DNA from: Chloroflexota bacterium
GTDB taxonomy: Bacteria; Chloroflexota; Dehalococcoidia; Lucifugimonadales; QGNO01
DNA: 64,000 nucleotides
Assembly: GCA_003228195.2 (NCBI GenBank)
Contig: QGNO01000003.1
Span: 62,001-126,000, forward strand
Direction: 5' to 3'
Part shown: positions 27,660-37,572 of the stretch, piece by piece
Numbering within the stretch: the stretch's first letter is position 1
How the letters are laid out: each line of letters begins with the position of its first letter
Position numbers and translations under genes: made by a program
Notes under the pieces: model-generated
What the model was told of the DNA's origin: nothing
The model's database searches: none
The model's input: only the letters and a program-made list of their open reading frames with translations

Positions 27660-27923
27660 CTATCCAGTTTCAAGATGTTCCAGCATCATTTCAACGGAGG
27701 CTTCGATACGAGCCTCAGTGAAATCATTGTAATCACCTTCCGGAATATGGATAGTCTTACAGTCAAAGCAGGCCCTAGGTTGGTCTTCCAAGTGCATTTC
27801 ACCTCCTTCCCCAGCGCACGGACTCGTCCATTCTTCAGTCCCTACTACTCTAAACGGGTGTTCGGCACCTAGCTCCCTGACCAATTCCGATTCAAAAATG
27901 TTTTTTATATCTACGAAGTCCAT
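27660..27923 (-). CDS. Hypothetical protein, 87 aa
   Basis: Small acidic protein with one lone Cys and a CxxC (WTSPCAGEGGEMHL and RACFDCKTIHI) that might bind a metal or be redox active. Not recognised. ATG with a weak GAGA element. It is divergent from the 231-aa hypothetical gene at 27995, which begins 71 bp away. Confidence 0.55.
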   Translation of the reverse strand: MDFVDIKNIFESELVRELGAEHPFRVVGTEEWTSPCAGEGGEMHLEDQPRACFDCKTIHIPEGDYNDFTEARIEASVEMMLEHLETG

Positions 27924-27994
27924 TTCTCTATTTATACAAAGTTCAAGGTGAAGTAAACTATTAGTTTGTTGCTATATCGCAATTATAAACAAAT

Positions 27995-28690
27995 ATGTAT
28001 GAAGACTTCCACAGAATAGCTAGGGCCGTAGGCTTAACCCGGGTCATAAGAACGCCCAGACAACAACTTGCCACTTTCGGCACAACAAACCTAAAATATT
28101 ACATCGTAACTGAACCAATATATAAGGACCTAGAAACGCAAGCTAACGAAGTCGTAGTAAGAGACGGGCAAGTGACTGCTCAGAGACCAAATATAGTCAC
28201 GCCTAGCTATATGCTTAACCTTGGAGGTTTCAGTGCCGAGGCCAGAGAGTACATGGAATACCTTTCCGATAAATTCGGGGTCAACAGTGCAGGGCTGTTG
28301 TACCAGTACAGCAATAACCCAGGCACTACTGAAATCGTTGACGGCAACGTAGAGGGTGTCGCAGAAAAAATAAGTCAAGATCTTGACCAAAGAGATGTCG
28401 GAATGGCAGTCGTGTTAAGTGGGCTAGATGAACTGTGGGATGTCTCCCTATTCAAATTCATATATGAATTCACAGCAAGTTCTTCAGTTTCAAATGCCAG
28501 AGAAATGGCAACAATGGGTCTCTTAGATCCAGTGCCGAATCTTGATGTGCCAAAAGGTGTAATTGATAAAATAGACGAACTATTTAGCCAAGTAAAAACC
28601 GGATTGGAACCCAGCATACTGCACAGGGAATTACTAAGGTGGGGATTGTTCGAGTATTACGAGACACGTTTCCTTGCCCTATTTAAATAA
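27995..28690 (+). CDS. Hypothetical protein, 231 aa
   Basis: Soluble, no signal peptide or membrane helix. It begins MYEDFHRIARAVGLTRVIRT and contains PNIVTPSYMLNLGGFSAEAR and a C-terminal helical part (LHRELLRWGLFEYYETRF). Length, codon use and composition are those of a genuine gene. I do not recognise the family. It is divergent from the small 27660-27923 gene and converges on tRNA-Val. Confidence 0.65.
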   Translation: MYEDFHRIARAVGLTRVIRTPRQQLATFGTTNLKYYIVTEPIYKDLETQANEVVVRDGQVTAQRPNIVTPSYMLNLGGFSAEAREYMEYLSDKFGVNSAGLLYQYSNNPGTTEIVDGNVEGVAEKISQDLDQRDVGMAVVLSGLDELWDVSLFKFIYEFTASSSVSNAREMATMGLLDPVPNLDVPKGVIDKIDELFSQVKTGLEPSILHRELLRWGLFEYYETRFLALFK

Positions 28691-28742
28691 ATACCCTGAA
28701 ATCCACACAGCTTTGAATGGGCTTGAGCCAACTTCGAATATA

Positions 28743-28819
28743 TGGTGGGCGGTAGTGGGCTCGAACCACTGACCTCCGCGATGTCAACGCGACGCTCTAA
28801 CCAGCTGAGCTAACCGCCC
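28743..28819 (-). tRNA. tRNA-Val(GAC)
   Basis: Minus-strand cloverleaf: acceptor GGGCGGT / ACCGCCC, D-stem GCTC/GAGC, anticodon stem TCGCG/CGCGG with loop TTGACAT (anticodon GAC), variable AGGTC, T-arm AGTGG-TTCGAGC-CCACT, discriminator A and an encoded CCA. It reads GUC/GUU valine codons. Confidence 0.96.
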
Positions 28820-28832
28820 AAGAAGGCACCCA

Positions 28833-28861
28833 AGTTTATCCATCTGCAGTTGTTAGGTCAA
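28833..28861 (-). promoter_or_regulatory. Promoter of tRNA-Val
   Basis: Minus strand TTGACC, 17-bp spacer, TAAACT, ending 13 bp before the tRNA 5' end. Confidence 0.65.
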
Positions 28862-28869
28862 CAAACTTC

Positions 28870-29904
28870 TTATTTGGCTAAATCCTGAACAGTCTTTATG
28901 CCTTTTTGATCCATGTATTTGATTAAACCAAGGCTAATATTCTTGGCAACGCTGGGGCCCTCATAAATCAAACCCGTGAGTAACTGCACAGTGTTGGCAC
29001 CGGCCCTAATTGCCTCAATTGCATCTTCGCACGTAAATATACCCCCACAAGCGTGCACCGCCATACCCTTTCCAACTTCCAAGCGTATCTCTTTTATCAT
29101 TTCTAAGGTTTTCCACAAAAGTGGCTTTCCGCTCAAGCCGCCATGCCCCACTGCCAATTTAGTCTCTTTTATTGGATGAGTATTGGCAACAGTAATGCCA
29201 TCTACTCCTTCTTTAGCTGCAATGCTAACCAATCTTAGAATCCGCTCTTTGCCCAATTCGTCAAAGTAGGGAGGCATTTTTACCAAAAGAGGTTTTATTC
29301 GACTCTCATTCAACGCAAGAATCAATGCTTCAAAGTTGTATGGATCCTGGAACGTTCGAATACCCTCAGTGTTAGGAGAGCTTATGTTAAGTTCCACACC
29401 ATCCACAAAAGGCTGCAATGTTTTCTGGCAATCCACGAACTCTTGAATCTTCAATCCGGAAACGCTGACAATTATAGGTTTGCCGCTCCCTCGCTGGCGC
29501 ATTTGGGCATCCTGCAAATAGTCCTTGGCCGACTTTAATCCTTTTCCAGGGAAACCCAAAGCGTTAATAATGGCTTCTCGGGAAGGTAACCTCAAAAGCC
29601 TAGGTGAAGGGTTGCCAGCCCGTGGTTGAACCGTCACTGTGCCAGCAACAACATATCCAAACCCAAGAGACAAAAGGCCATCGATAAACCTACAGTTCTT
29701 ATCATAGCCTGCAGCTACGCCTACAGGCGACGGATAGGTCACGTTGCCTGCCGACACTGCAAGTCTCGGATTAAAGTAATCAAAATAGTGTGATAAGGCA
29801 CTCTTAAAAAATGATTGCTTTAGGAAAAAATCAGCTGCAGCCTGAGCGTGCTCTGGGGAAAAACGAAATAGTAAAGGCCGGAATACCTTCTTGTATATTT
29901 GCAT
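28870..29904 (-). CDS. pyrD: Dihydroorotate dehydrogenase (quinone), class 2
   Basis: 344 aa membrane-associated flavoenzyme that oxidises dihydroorotate to orotate with quinone as acceptor. An N-terminal helical segment (residues 1-40) typical of class 2 precedes the TIM barrel. FMN/substrate motifs: PVGVAAGYDKN, ALGFPGKG, and the catalytic-serine loop LNISSPNTEGIR (near 175; class 1 has Cys there). IRAGANTVQLLTGLIYEGP near 310 is the FMN phosphate site. Not clustered with pyrG; no other pyr gene is adjacent. Confidence 0.95.
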   Translation of the reverse strand: MQIYKKVFRPLLFRFSPEHAQAAADFFLKQSFFKSALSHYFDYFNPRLAVSAGNVTYPSPVGVAAGYDKNCRFIDGLLSLGFGYVVAGTVTVQPRAGNPSPRLLRLPSREAIINALGFPGKGLKSAKDYLQDAQMRQRGSGKPIIVSVSGLKIQEFVDCQKTLQPFVDGVELNISSPNTEGIRTFQDPYNFEALILALNESRIKPLLVKMPPYFDELGKERILRLVSIAAKEGVDGITVANTHPIKETKLAVGHGGLSGKPLLWKTLEMIKEIRLEVGKGMAVHACGGIFTCEDAIEAIRAGANTVQLLTGLIYEGPSVAKNISLGLIKYMDQKGIKTVQDLAK

Positions 29905-30026
29905 ATTTCAAAGGAAGTCTAAATCTAATGTCGCTAGTATACATTCTAGAATGACAATCAAACCACTACCTCACTTAACCAGTAATTACCGTCACTTCAC
30001 GGTTCTAACACGCAGCCCCTGCGCCC

Positions 30027-30055
30027 TTGACAATAGATACTCCGGATAATACCAT
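30027..30055 (+). promoter_or_regulatory. Promoter of groES-groEL
   Basis: TTGACA (30027-30032), 17-bp spacer, TACCAT (30050-30055). The predicted start near 30062 places the CIRCE-like element at the beginning of the transcript. Confidence 0.65.
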
Positions 30056-30066
30056 CCTTACTCGCA

Positions 30067-30093
30067 TTAGCACTCTGCCAAACAGAATGTTAG
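30067..30093 (+). promoter_or_regulatory. CIRCE-like HrcA operator
   Basis: TTAGCACTC - 9 nt - GAATGTTAG. The left arm is identical to the CIRCE consensus and the 9-nt spacing is correct; the right arm matches 6 of 9 positions of GAGTGCTAA. It lies just downstream of the groES promoter. It implies repression by HrcA, which is not encoded in this window. Confidence 0.75.
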
Positions 30094-30133
30094 CGTTATA
30101 TTGATCAACACAAGACAAGTTAAGGAGGCAAGT

Positions 30134-30427
30134 GTGGCAGATACTTTTAATCCACTGGGCGACCGTGTTGTAATTCGACCTCTTGAAGGGGAAGAAATTA
30201 CTCAGAGTGGCTTGGTGCTTCCAGATACAGCAATAGAAAAACCACAAAAAGGTGAAGTGATTGCGGTTGGTCCTGGCAGAATCGGAGATGATGGCAAGCG
30301 TATAGCAATGGAAGTAAAGGTCAAAGACAAGATCGTATACTCGAAGTACGCAGGAACCGAACTGAAAGAGGACGACGTTGATTATCTGATACTTAGAGAA
30401 TCAGATATTCTAGCAACGATCGCGTAA
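30134..30427 (+). CDS. groES: Co-chaperonin GroES
   Basis: 97 aa. It forms the heptameric lid of the GroEL chamber. [17 protein letters not shown] and the mobile loop SGLVLPDTA are diagnostic, as is [12 protein letters not shown] at the end. The track starts 11 codons early; AAGGAGG lies 5 nt before the GTG at 30134 ([11 protein letters not shown]), so that is the start. Cotranscribed with groEL, 44 bp apart. Confidence 0.97.
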   Translation: MADTFNPLGDRVVIRPLEGEEITQSGLVLPDTAIEKPQKGEVIAVGPGRIGDDGKRIAMEVKVKDKIVYSKYAGTELKEDDVDYLILRESDILATIA

Positions 30428-30462
30428 TCATAAAGCTAATCAATCATTCTCACTAAAGTTAA

Positions 30463-32082
<1,620 letters not shown>

Positions 32083-32102
32083 GACAAGTAAGAAACGTTC
32101 TC

Positions 32103-32147
32103 AACCGGCGGACTCTGTGCTTGCGGAGAGTCCGCCGGTTTTTTTGT
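32103..32147 (+). terminator. Intrinsic terminator of groESL
   Basis: A perfect 14-bp stem, AACCGGCGGACTCT (32103-32116) with AGAGTCCGCCGGTT (32127-32140), 10-nt loop, then a T tract to 32145. Confidence 0.93.
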
Positions 32148-32193
32148 TCAAGAGTAGTATCATAGTGTCTATCTTATAGAACTGAGGTTCGAT

Positions 32194-33339
32194 ATGTCTT
32201 TTGATCTGGCGTGTACAAACTGTGGAGAAACGTACGACAATTCCGAGTACAGAACAACATGTCAGAGTTGTAATGGCTTTTTGAGAATTAGGTATGACAC
32301 GCCTTCTGTCGCATCAAAAAGAATCAACTCTAAGCTGACTGGAATGGCAAGATATTTGCCAATGCTACCCTTAAGTAACTCCCATAATCTAGTAACTATG
32401 GGTGAAGGCAACACTCCCATAGTGTCCCTATCGAGAATTGGCCAAATCTTAGGCATTAATAGCATACACGCCAAATTAGAGTACATGAACCCAACTGGCG
32501 CTTTCAAAGATCGCGGCAACGCAATACAAGTGTCTGTCCTAAAAGAGACAGGCGTTGACAAAATAGCTGAGATCGGGGGGGGCAATACAGGTCATTCTCT
32601 AGCCGCGTACTGTGCTAAAGCAGGTATCACTTTTGCAGCTTTCGCCTTTGAAAGTAACGAAAACAGAAAAGTTCAAACAATTATGCAAGCCGGAGCCGAA
32701 ATGCATTGGGTGAATGGCAACCGGCAAGATGCAGTCAACGCTATGAAAATATTTTGCTCTCAATCTGGTACTTTGAATCTTAGTTACCACTTGAATACCT
32801 ATTTCATAGAAGGTAACAAGACTATAGCGTACGAGATTGCAGAACAAATGCGTTCGATCCCAGATCATATAATTGTTCCAGTCGGTAACGGTTCCCTACT
32901 ACTAGGAATGTTATGGGGCTTCGAAGAAATGCTTCAAGATGGAAGAATCGAGCGAATTCCAAGCCTACACGCAGTTCAATCGCTCGCATTTCAGCCACTC
33001 GTAGCTGCATTTCATAAAAAAGAGTGGTCGCCAGATCTCTCATCGCAGTCCACGGTGGCGATAGGTATAAAAATTGCCAATCCTCCTAGACTCGACGAGC
33101 TCATTGAAGCATGTCGGGGTACCGGCGGGCGACCTGTAACAGTTTCTGATGACGAAATTATCAAATGGCAAGGGCACCTTAACAGGCTTGAAGGCTTATT
33201 CGTAGAGCCGACTTCAGCCACAGTTTTAGCTGCCGCTGAAAGGCTCGTTTATGACGGCACAATAAGATCTGACCAGAAGATACTCTTCCCTCTCACCGGC
33301 TTCGGATTCAAAGAGCCGATGCCTTCCATTACGAATTGA
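32194..33339 (+). CDS. thrC: Threonine synthase-like PLP enzyme
   Basis: 381 aa fold-type II PLP enzyme. The N-terminal zinc-ribbon-like CTNCGE ... CQSC is typical of the archaeal/plant-like threonine synthase group. The PLP lysine lies in NPTGAFKDRGN (near 98). The phosphate/cofactor loop is GGGNTGHS, where most threonine synthases have SSGN, and VPVGNGSLL follows. It probably converts O-phosphohomoserine to threonine, but related paralogs act on other substrates, so the symbol is tentative. SD GAGG before ATG. It follows the groEL terminator and ends 52 bp before the nusA promoter. Confidence 0.8.
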   Translation: MSFDLACTNCGETYDNSEYRTTCQSCNGFLRIRYDTPSVASKRINSKLTGMARYLPMLPLSNSHNLVTMGEGNTPIVSLSRIGQILGINSIHAKLEYMNPTGAFKDRGNAIQVSVLKETGVDKIAEIGGGNTGHSLAAYCAKAGITFAAFAFESNENRKVQTIMQAGAEMHWVNGNRQDAVNAMKIFCSQSGTLNLSYHLNTYFIEGNKTIAYEIAEQMRSIPDHIIVPVGNGSLLLGMLWGFEEMLQDGRIERIPSLHAVQSLAFQPLVAAFHKKEWSPDLSSQSTVAIGIKIANPPRLDELIEACRGTGGRPVTVSDDEIIKWQGHLNRLEGLFVEPTSATVLAAAERLVYDGTIRSDQKILFPLTGFGFKEPMPSITN

Positions 33340-33390
33340 TCACATATCAAATTCGTTTGAACCAGCTGGTTTATGAAGGTAGATCTCGGG

Positions 33391-33419
33391 TTGTTTGGGA
33401 ACGCTCTGAGTGCTATAAT
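33391..33419 (+). promoter_or_regulatory. Promoter of the nusA-infB operon
   Basis: TTGTTT (33391-33396), exactly 17 bp, TATAAT (33414-33419). Transcription would begin near 33426 and run through the hairpin at 33461 before reaching nusA at 33534. Confidence 0.7.
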
Positions 33420-33460
33420 CATGCCGATGTAGATTAACATCCTCGACTGGGTTTGAATGT

Positions 33461-33485
33461 AAAAGTGGGTTCGTCCCACTTTTTT
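33461..33485 (+). terminator. Intrinsic terminator/attenuator in the nusA leader
   Basis: AAAAGTGGG (33461-33469) pairs with CCCACTTTT (33475-33483) over a 5-nt loop and ends in a T tract. It lies between the nusA promoter and the nusA start, so it cannot merely end thrC: every transcript from that promoter must pass it. A 5-bp hairpin (GATGT/ACATC, 33426-33441) precedes it. Confidence 0.75.
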
Positions 33486-33533
33486 GTTGAGTTGGGGCTG
33501 AGCTTGTACAAAATATGCAGGAGGTGGGTAGCC

Positions 33534-35057
33534 GTGAAAAGTGATTTTCTCATCGCTTTAACACAGTTAGCAGCCGAACGAGGACTGCCAAAAGAAATGG
33601 TACTCGATGCCATTGAGGCTGCGCTTGCATCCGCCTATAAAAAAGACAACTTGGCTGCCGAACAAAATATATCGGTCAGGCTAAATCCAGCCTCGGGCGA
33701 CATAAGGGTATTCGTACTTATGGATGTCGTTCAAGAAGTCGAAGACGACAAAACAGAGCTTGATCTTAAGAGTGCGCTCAAGCTCAACTCAGGTGCGAAG
33801 ATTGGTGATGTAATAGAAATCGAGTCTGCGCACAACCTTGCTGGACGTATTGCGGCGCAGACCGCCAAACAAGTTGTCATGCAGAGACTTAGGGAGGCAG
33901 AACGAGAGCTTGTTTTTGCGGAATACGCTGACCGTGCCGAAGACGTTACAACGGGCACAATTCAAAGGTTAGAGCAACGTCAGATAATTGTAGATCTCGG
34001 TCGTACGGAAGGGATACTACCGGAACGTGAGCAAGTACCTACAGAGCGATATAGACAAGGGCAAAAGCTGAAACTATACATCGTTGAAGTGGCAATGACA
34101 GCCAAGGGGCCTGAGATCATAGTGTCCAGGTCAGATAAAAACCTTGTGAAACGCCTTTTCGAAATAGAGGTTCCAGAAATCCATAACGGCATAGTAGAAA
34201 TGAAAGCGATCGCGCGCGAACCTGGTTCCAGAAGCAAGGTTGCAGTAGTAGCAACTCAGGAAGGCGTTGATGCTGTGGGTTCCTGTGTAGGCCTTAGAGG
34301 TATACGCATCCAAAACGTGGTCAACGAATTGCAAGGCGAAAAGATTGATGTGGTGCAGTGGCACAGTGACCCAAGTACTTTCATATCAAATGCACTAAAC
34401 CCATCACAAGTGCTGCACGTTTCACTGAGTGAAGAAGGAAATAATGCAACAGTCGTTGTGCAAGACAAGCAGCTTTCGTTAGCTATCGGCAGAGAGGGAC
34501 AAAATGCAAGACTAGCTGCAAAATTGACTGGCTGGAAAATAGACATTCTCAGTTCGGCAGACGTTGAGCTTGAAAGGCTGAAAAAATCCCCTCCGAAAAC
34601 TGCTTCTGCTGATGCAGCGACAGACGAATCGCAAGCATCCGATACAGCTATCTCAGAAATGACACCCGCCTCAGAAGAGAAGGTTGATCTAGAATTGGTG
34701 GATAAGACACAAGTATTGGAAGAAATACACGAAGATTCATCTCAAGCTTCCGATGTAGATCAAGGAGACTCAGTCCAAACAGAGGAAACATCTACTGCTG
34801 ACACTGAAGCGTCGGAGACGATCGAGATTGAAGAAGAGTGGATAGAGCAGGATGACAAGGAATTGGAAGAAGAGGTAGAAGAAATTCCTCTTACAGATGA
34901 TATATGGAAAGTACCTCAACTCGCTAGCAAGGTTGGTGGATCTCAGATCAGATTTGCTGAGGATATTATGGTGCCTAGAGCTAATGAAGGTAGGCGCCGT
35001 GGAAAATCGTCCGTCAAACGGAAAAAGGGCTCCAGAGGAGGAGCTTTCACCAGGTGA
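33534..35057 (+). CDS. nusA: Transcription factor NusA with long acidic tail
   Basis: 507 aa. It modulates pausing, termination and antitermination by RNA polymerase. N-terminal polymerase-binding domain (1 to ~125), S1 domain (~130-200, TTGTIQRLEQRQIIVDLGRTEG), KH1 and KH2 (~200-345, VGSCVGLRGIRIQNV and LAIGREGQNARLAAKLTGW). After ~350 comes a ~130-residue Glu/Asp/Ser/Thr-rich tail, then a basic end (KSSVKRKKGSRGG). The track starts 27 codons early; AGGAGG lies upstream of the GTG at 33534, the conserved start. Usual upstream rimP is absent. Confidence 0.96.
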   Translation: MKSDFLIALTQLAAERGLPKEMVLDAIEAALASAYKKDNLAAEQNISVRLNPASGDIRVFVLMDVVQEVEDDKTELDLKSALKLNSGAKIGDVIEIESAHNLAGRIAAQTAKQVVMQRLREAERELVFAEYADRAEDVTTGTIQRLEQRQIIVDLGRTEGILPEREQVPTERYRQGQKLKLYIVEVAMTAKGPEIIVSRSDKNLVKRLFEIEVPEIHNGIVEMKAIAREPGSRSKVAVVATQEGVDAVGSCVGLRGIRIQNVVNELQGEKIDVVQWHSDPSTFISNALNPSQVLHVSLSEEGNNATVVVQDKQLSLAIGREGQNARLAAKLTGWKIDILSSADVELERLKKSPPKTASADAATDESQASDTAISEMTPASEEKVDLELVDKTQVLEEIHEDSSQASDVDQGDSVQTEETSTADTEASETIEIEEEWIEQDDKELEEEVEEIPLTDDIWKVPQLASKVGGSQIRFAEDIMVPRANEGRRRGKSSVKRKKGSRGGAFTR

Positions 35058-35090
35058 GTAATCATCAATCATGAAGAGGGGGTAGTGTTA

Positions 35091-35363
35091 ATGCAGCAAC
35101 GACACAAACCAGTCAGACGTTGCTTGGCATGTGGGAAACAAGCTCTTCAAATAGAATTGGTGAGAATTGCGAAAACACCTCTTGATGGGGTAATAGTAGA
35201 CCTAGGTCCGCGAAAAGTTTCTGGTCGCGGCGCGTATCTTTGCAAAACTGCTAAGTGCTGGGAAACCGGTCTGAAAAAGGGGAGATTGGACCATTCTCTA
35301 AAGACAAGTATCACTCCGGAGGAAAAGGAAACTCTTCTGGTTTTTTCGAAAACTTTGAATTAA
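35091..35363 (+). CDS. ylxR: YlxR-family RNA-binding protein
   Basis: 90 aa (DUF448). The signature RRCLACGKQ at the start and PRKVSGRGAYLC in the middle are diagnostic. It is basic and predicted to bind RNA; the family sits between nusA and infB in many genomes, as here. ATG 35091 is preferred over GTG 35085 because GGGGG lies 7 nt upstream. Confidence 0.9.
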   Translation: MQQRHKPVRRCLACGKQALQIELVRIAKTPLDGVIVDLGPRKVSGRGAYLCKTAKCWETGLKKGRLDHSLKTSITPEEKETLLVFSKTLN

Positions 35364-35383
35364 GTAACTACAAGGCAAGTCTA

Positions 35384-37186
35384 ATGGAAGAGCAAAAGGA
35401 AAATAACACTACAACAGAAAGCACAGAGTCTGAACCTAAAAAGACCTCTACTAAGGTCCGGGTCGTGCGATTGCCAGAAACCGTTACAATATCGACTTTT
35501 GCAGAAATGATTAAGGTTAGCCCCATAGATCTGATGAAGCAGCTTATGCGAAATGGGATCATGGCCAACATAAACCAAGCGGTTGATTTTGCTACGGCCT
35601 CATCTATTGCACCTGCCTTTGGTTATAAAGTAGCCCCACTCGATGTGCAAAACTTAAAAAAGACTAAGATAGAAGACATCGAGACGGATGCTTCCCTACT
35701 CCAATCGAGACCGCCCGTGGTAACTATTTTAGGACATGTGGATCATGGTAAAACTACTCTGCTTGACAACATTCGAAAGACTAAAGTGGTTGAACGAGAA
35801 GCTGGCGGAATCACTCAACATATAGGTGCTTACCAAGCTATATACGGACAGAATTTAATCACATTTATAGACACTCCTGGACACGCGGCTTTCTCCAGCA
35901 TGAGGGCTCGCGGGGCAGAAGTTACTGACTTGGTTATTCTGGTTGTAGCCGCGGACGACGGGGTAATGCCTCAAACTGTAGAGGCGATAAATCATGCCAA
36001 AGCTGCTAACGTGCCGATCATTGTAGCAATTAACAAAATAGACCGGCCTAACTCCGATGTCGAAAGAGTTAAGAGGCAATTGTCTGAAAATGACCTCCTC
36101 ATCGAAGAGTGGGGAGGAGATATTATCGCGGTGCCTGTTTCAGCACTTACTGGGGAAGGTATAGATGATCTCCTTGAGAGCATAAACATTGTATCTGAAA
36201 TATCCGAATTTAAAGCCAACCCAGAAGGCTTAGCAAGAGGTGTCGTTTTAGAAGCCAAATTGGATAAGAGTCGTGGCCCAGTTGCCACACTTATAGTTAA
36301 GAGCGGAACCCTAAGTCTAGGAAATATTTTGGTTGTTGGCCCGAACACAGGAAAAATAAGATCCCTCATGAACTACACAGGGGGGAAAATAGACGCAGCT
36401 CCTCCGTCGACTCCAGTCCAAGTTTTAGGCTTAAGTAATGTGCCCATAGCTGGGGCAACTTTCTTGGTGGCGCAAAATGAAAAAGAAGCCCGAGATTTAA
36501 TTTCGCGCCACCAAAGCGAGAATAAGCCTAACAACAGGACTAGCTTCGAAGACATGATTAGCCGAATACGAACTGGGGAAATGAAGGACCTGAATTTAGT
36601 GATAAAAGCTGACGTGCAAGGAAGTATTGAAGCTATTAGCCACGCTCTTACACAACTAAGCACCGAAGAAACGCAAGTTCGAATATTACACACCTCTTCC
36701 GGATCCATAGCCGAAAGTGACGTCTTTTTAGCTCTAGCTTCAGACGCTATAATCATAGGTTTTAACACACCCATAGAACCAAGCGCTAGGCGAGTAGCAA
36801 ATCACGAAAAAGTTACTGTGAAATTTTACAGTATTATTTATCAACTATTGGATGAAATACAAAATGTTATTCAAGGAATGGCCGCCCCATCTATGAAAGA
36901 GATCATAGATGGGCATGCAGTCGTACGTACCGTTTTTGAGCGCAGTAAGAACTCGAACATCGCAGGAGTGTACGTTACAGATGGCCATATACTTAGAAGC
37001 TCATCCGTAAGGATCTCAAGAGATGGATCGGTGATATTCGACGGCCTCTTGGCCAGCCTGCGACATTTCAAAGACGACGTACGCGAGTTATCTACAGGAT
37101 ATGAGGGCGGCGTAGTACTGAACGGATTCAACGATTTTAAAGAAGGCGATAGCTTGGAGTTGCACAGGCAAGAACAAGTCTCCTAG
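35384..37186 (+). CDS. infB: Translation initiation factor IF-2, compact form
   Basis: 600 aa GTPase that brings fMet-tRNA to the 30S subunit. After a short charged N-terminus (~30 aa, much shorter than in E. coli) comes the IF2 N-terminal helical domain ([20 protein letters not shown]). The G domain carries G1 GHVDHGKT, G3 DTPGHAAF, and G4 NKID; domains II-IV follow with [10 protein letters not shown]. The track starts 43 codons early within ylxR; ATG 35384 with AAGG upstream gives M-EEQKENN. Confidence 0.97.
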   Translation: MEEQKENNTTTESTESEPKKTSTKVRVVRLPETVTISTFAEMIKVSPIDLMKQLMRNGIMANINQAVDFATASSIAPAFGYKVAPLDVQNLKKTKIEDIETDASLLQSRPPVVTILGHVDHGKTTLLDNIRKTKVVEREAGGITQHIGAYQAIYGQNLITFIDTPGHAAFSSMRARGAEVTDLVILVVAADDGVMPQTVEAINHAKAANVPIIVAINKIDRPNSDVERVKRQLSENDLLIEEWGGDIIAVPVSALTGEGIDDLLESINIVSEISEFKANPEGLARGVVLEAKLDKSRGPVATLIVKSGTLSLGNILVVGPNTGKIRSLMNYTGGKIDAAPPSTPVQVLGLSNVPIAGATFLVAQNEKEARDLISRHQSENKPNNRTSFEDMISRIRTGEMKDLNLVIKADVQGSIEAISHALTQLSTEETQVRILHTSSGSIAESDVFLALASDAIIIGFNTPIEPSARRVANHEKVTVKFYSIIYQLLDEIQNVIQGMAAPSMKEIIDGHAVVRTVFERSKNSNIAGVYVTDGHILRSSSVRISRDGSVIFDGLLASLRHFKDDVRELSTGYEGGVVLNGFNDFKEGDSLELHRQEQVS

Positions 37187-37263
37187 AAACTTGCCAAAGC
37201 CCATACCTAAACACCAGGTCAGGCATTAAGAATTTACTAGATATAAATAGGTCTAATCTTTAA

Positions 37264-37491
37264 ATGAATGGTAAGACAAGAAGTGCAATTCTTTCAGATA
37301 TTATCTATACGATACTCTTCGGTGTTTACATTGGTGTAATTCTAAGCTTTATTACTGGACATTTGAGTACTGGTATAAGCGGTGGTGTTTCTCTGGCTAT
37401 AGCAAGCGCTGTTAGTTTTAGTATTCTGAATACAAGAAACCTAAAGTGGCCACTTTCCACTTGTAACATTACCATGAGCATTGTGTCGTGA
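37264..37491 (+). CDS. Possible small two-helix membrane protein
   Basis: 75 aa with two predicted membrane helices (ILSDIIYTILFGVYIGVILSF and GISGGVSLAIASAVSF-type) separated by a Gly/Ser/Thr turn. The ribosome binding site is weak (AGGT 11 nt upstream). Composition suggests a real protein, but I do not recognise it; it could be chance. Confidence 0.4.
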   Translation: MNGKTRSAILSDIIYTILFGVYIGVILSFITGHLSTGISGGVSLAIASAVSFSILNTRNLKWPLSTCNITMSIVS

Positions 37492-37520
37492 ACAAAGTAC
37501 TCTTTTCGACAATAACTACA

Positions 37521-37560
37521 ATGATTTAGAACCTGCCATCCCATCTGTCATGATTTAGAA
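37521..37560 (+). repeat. 11-bp direct repeat upstream of the SelA-like gene
   Basis: ATGATTTAGAA occurs at 37521-37531 and again at 37550-37560, 29 bp apart start to start and ending 12 bp before the ATG of the next gene. It may be a protein-binding site; no regulator is known. Confidence 0.55.
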
Positions 37561-37572
37561 TAAGGCGCAACT

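Larger units (their letters stand above)
37187..37572. other. Gap between infB and the SelA-like gene
   Basis: 386 bp with a possible small membrane-protein ORF (37264-37491) and an 11-bp direct repeat just before the SelA-like gene (37521-37560). No terminator is seen after infB, so the operon may continue. Confidence 0.5.

Noticed and set aside
37326-37544. Minus-strand 72-aa ORF opposite the small membrane ORF
   Set aside because: No SD and less protein-like than the plus-strand frame.
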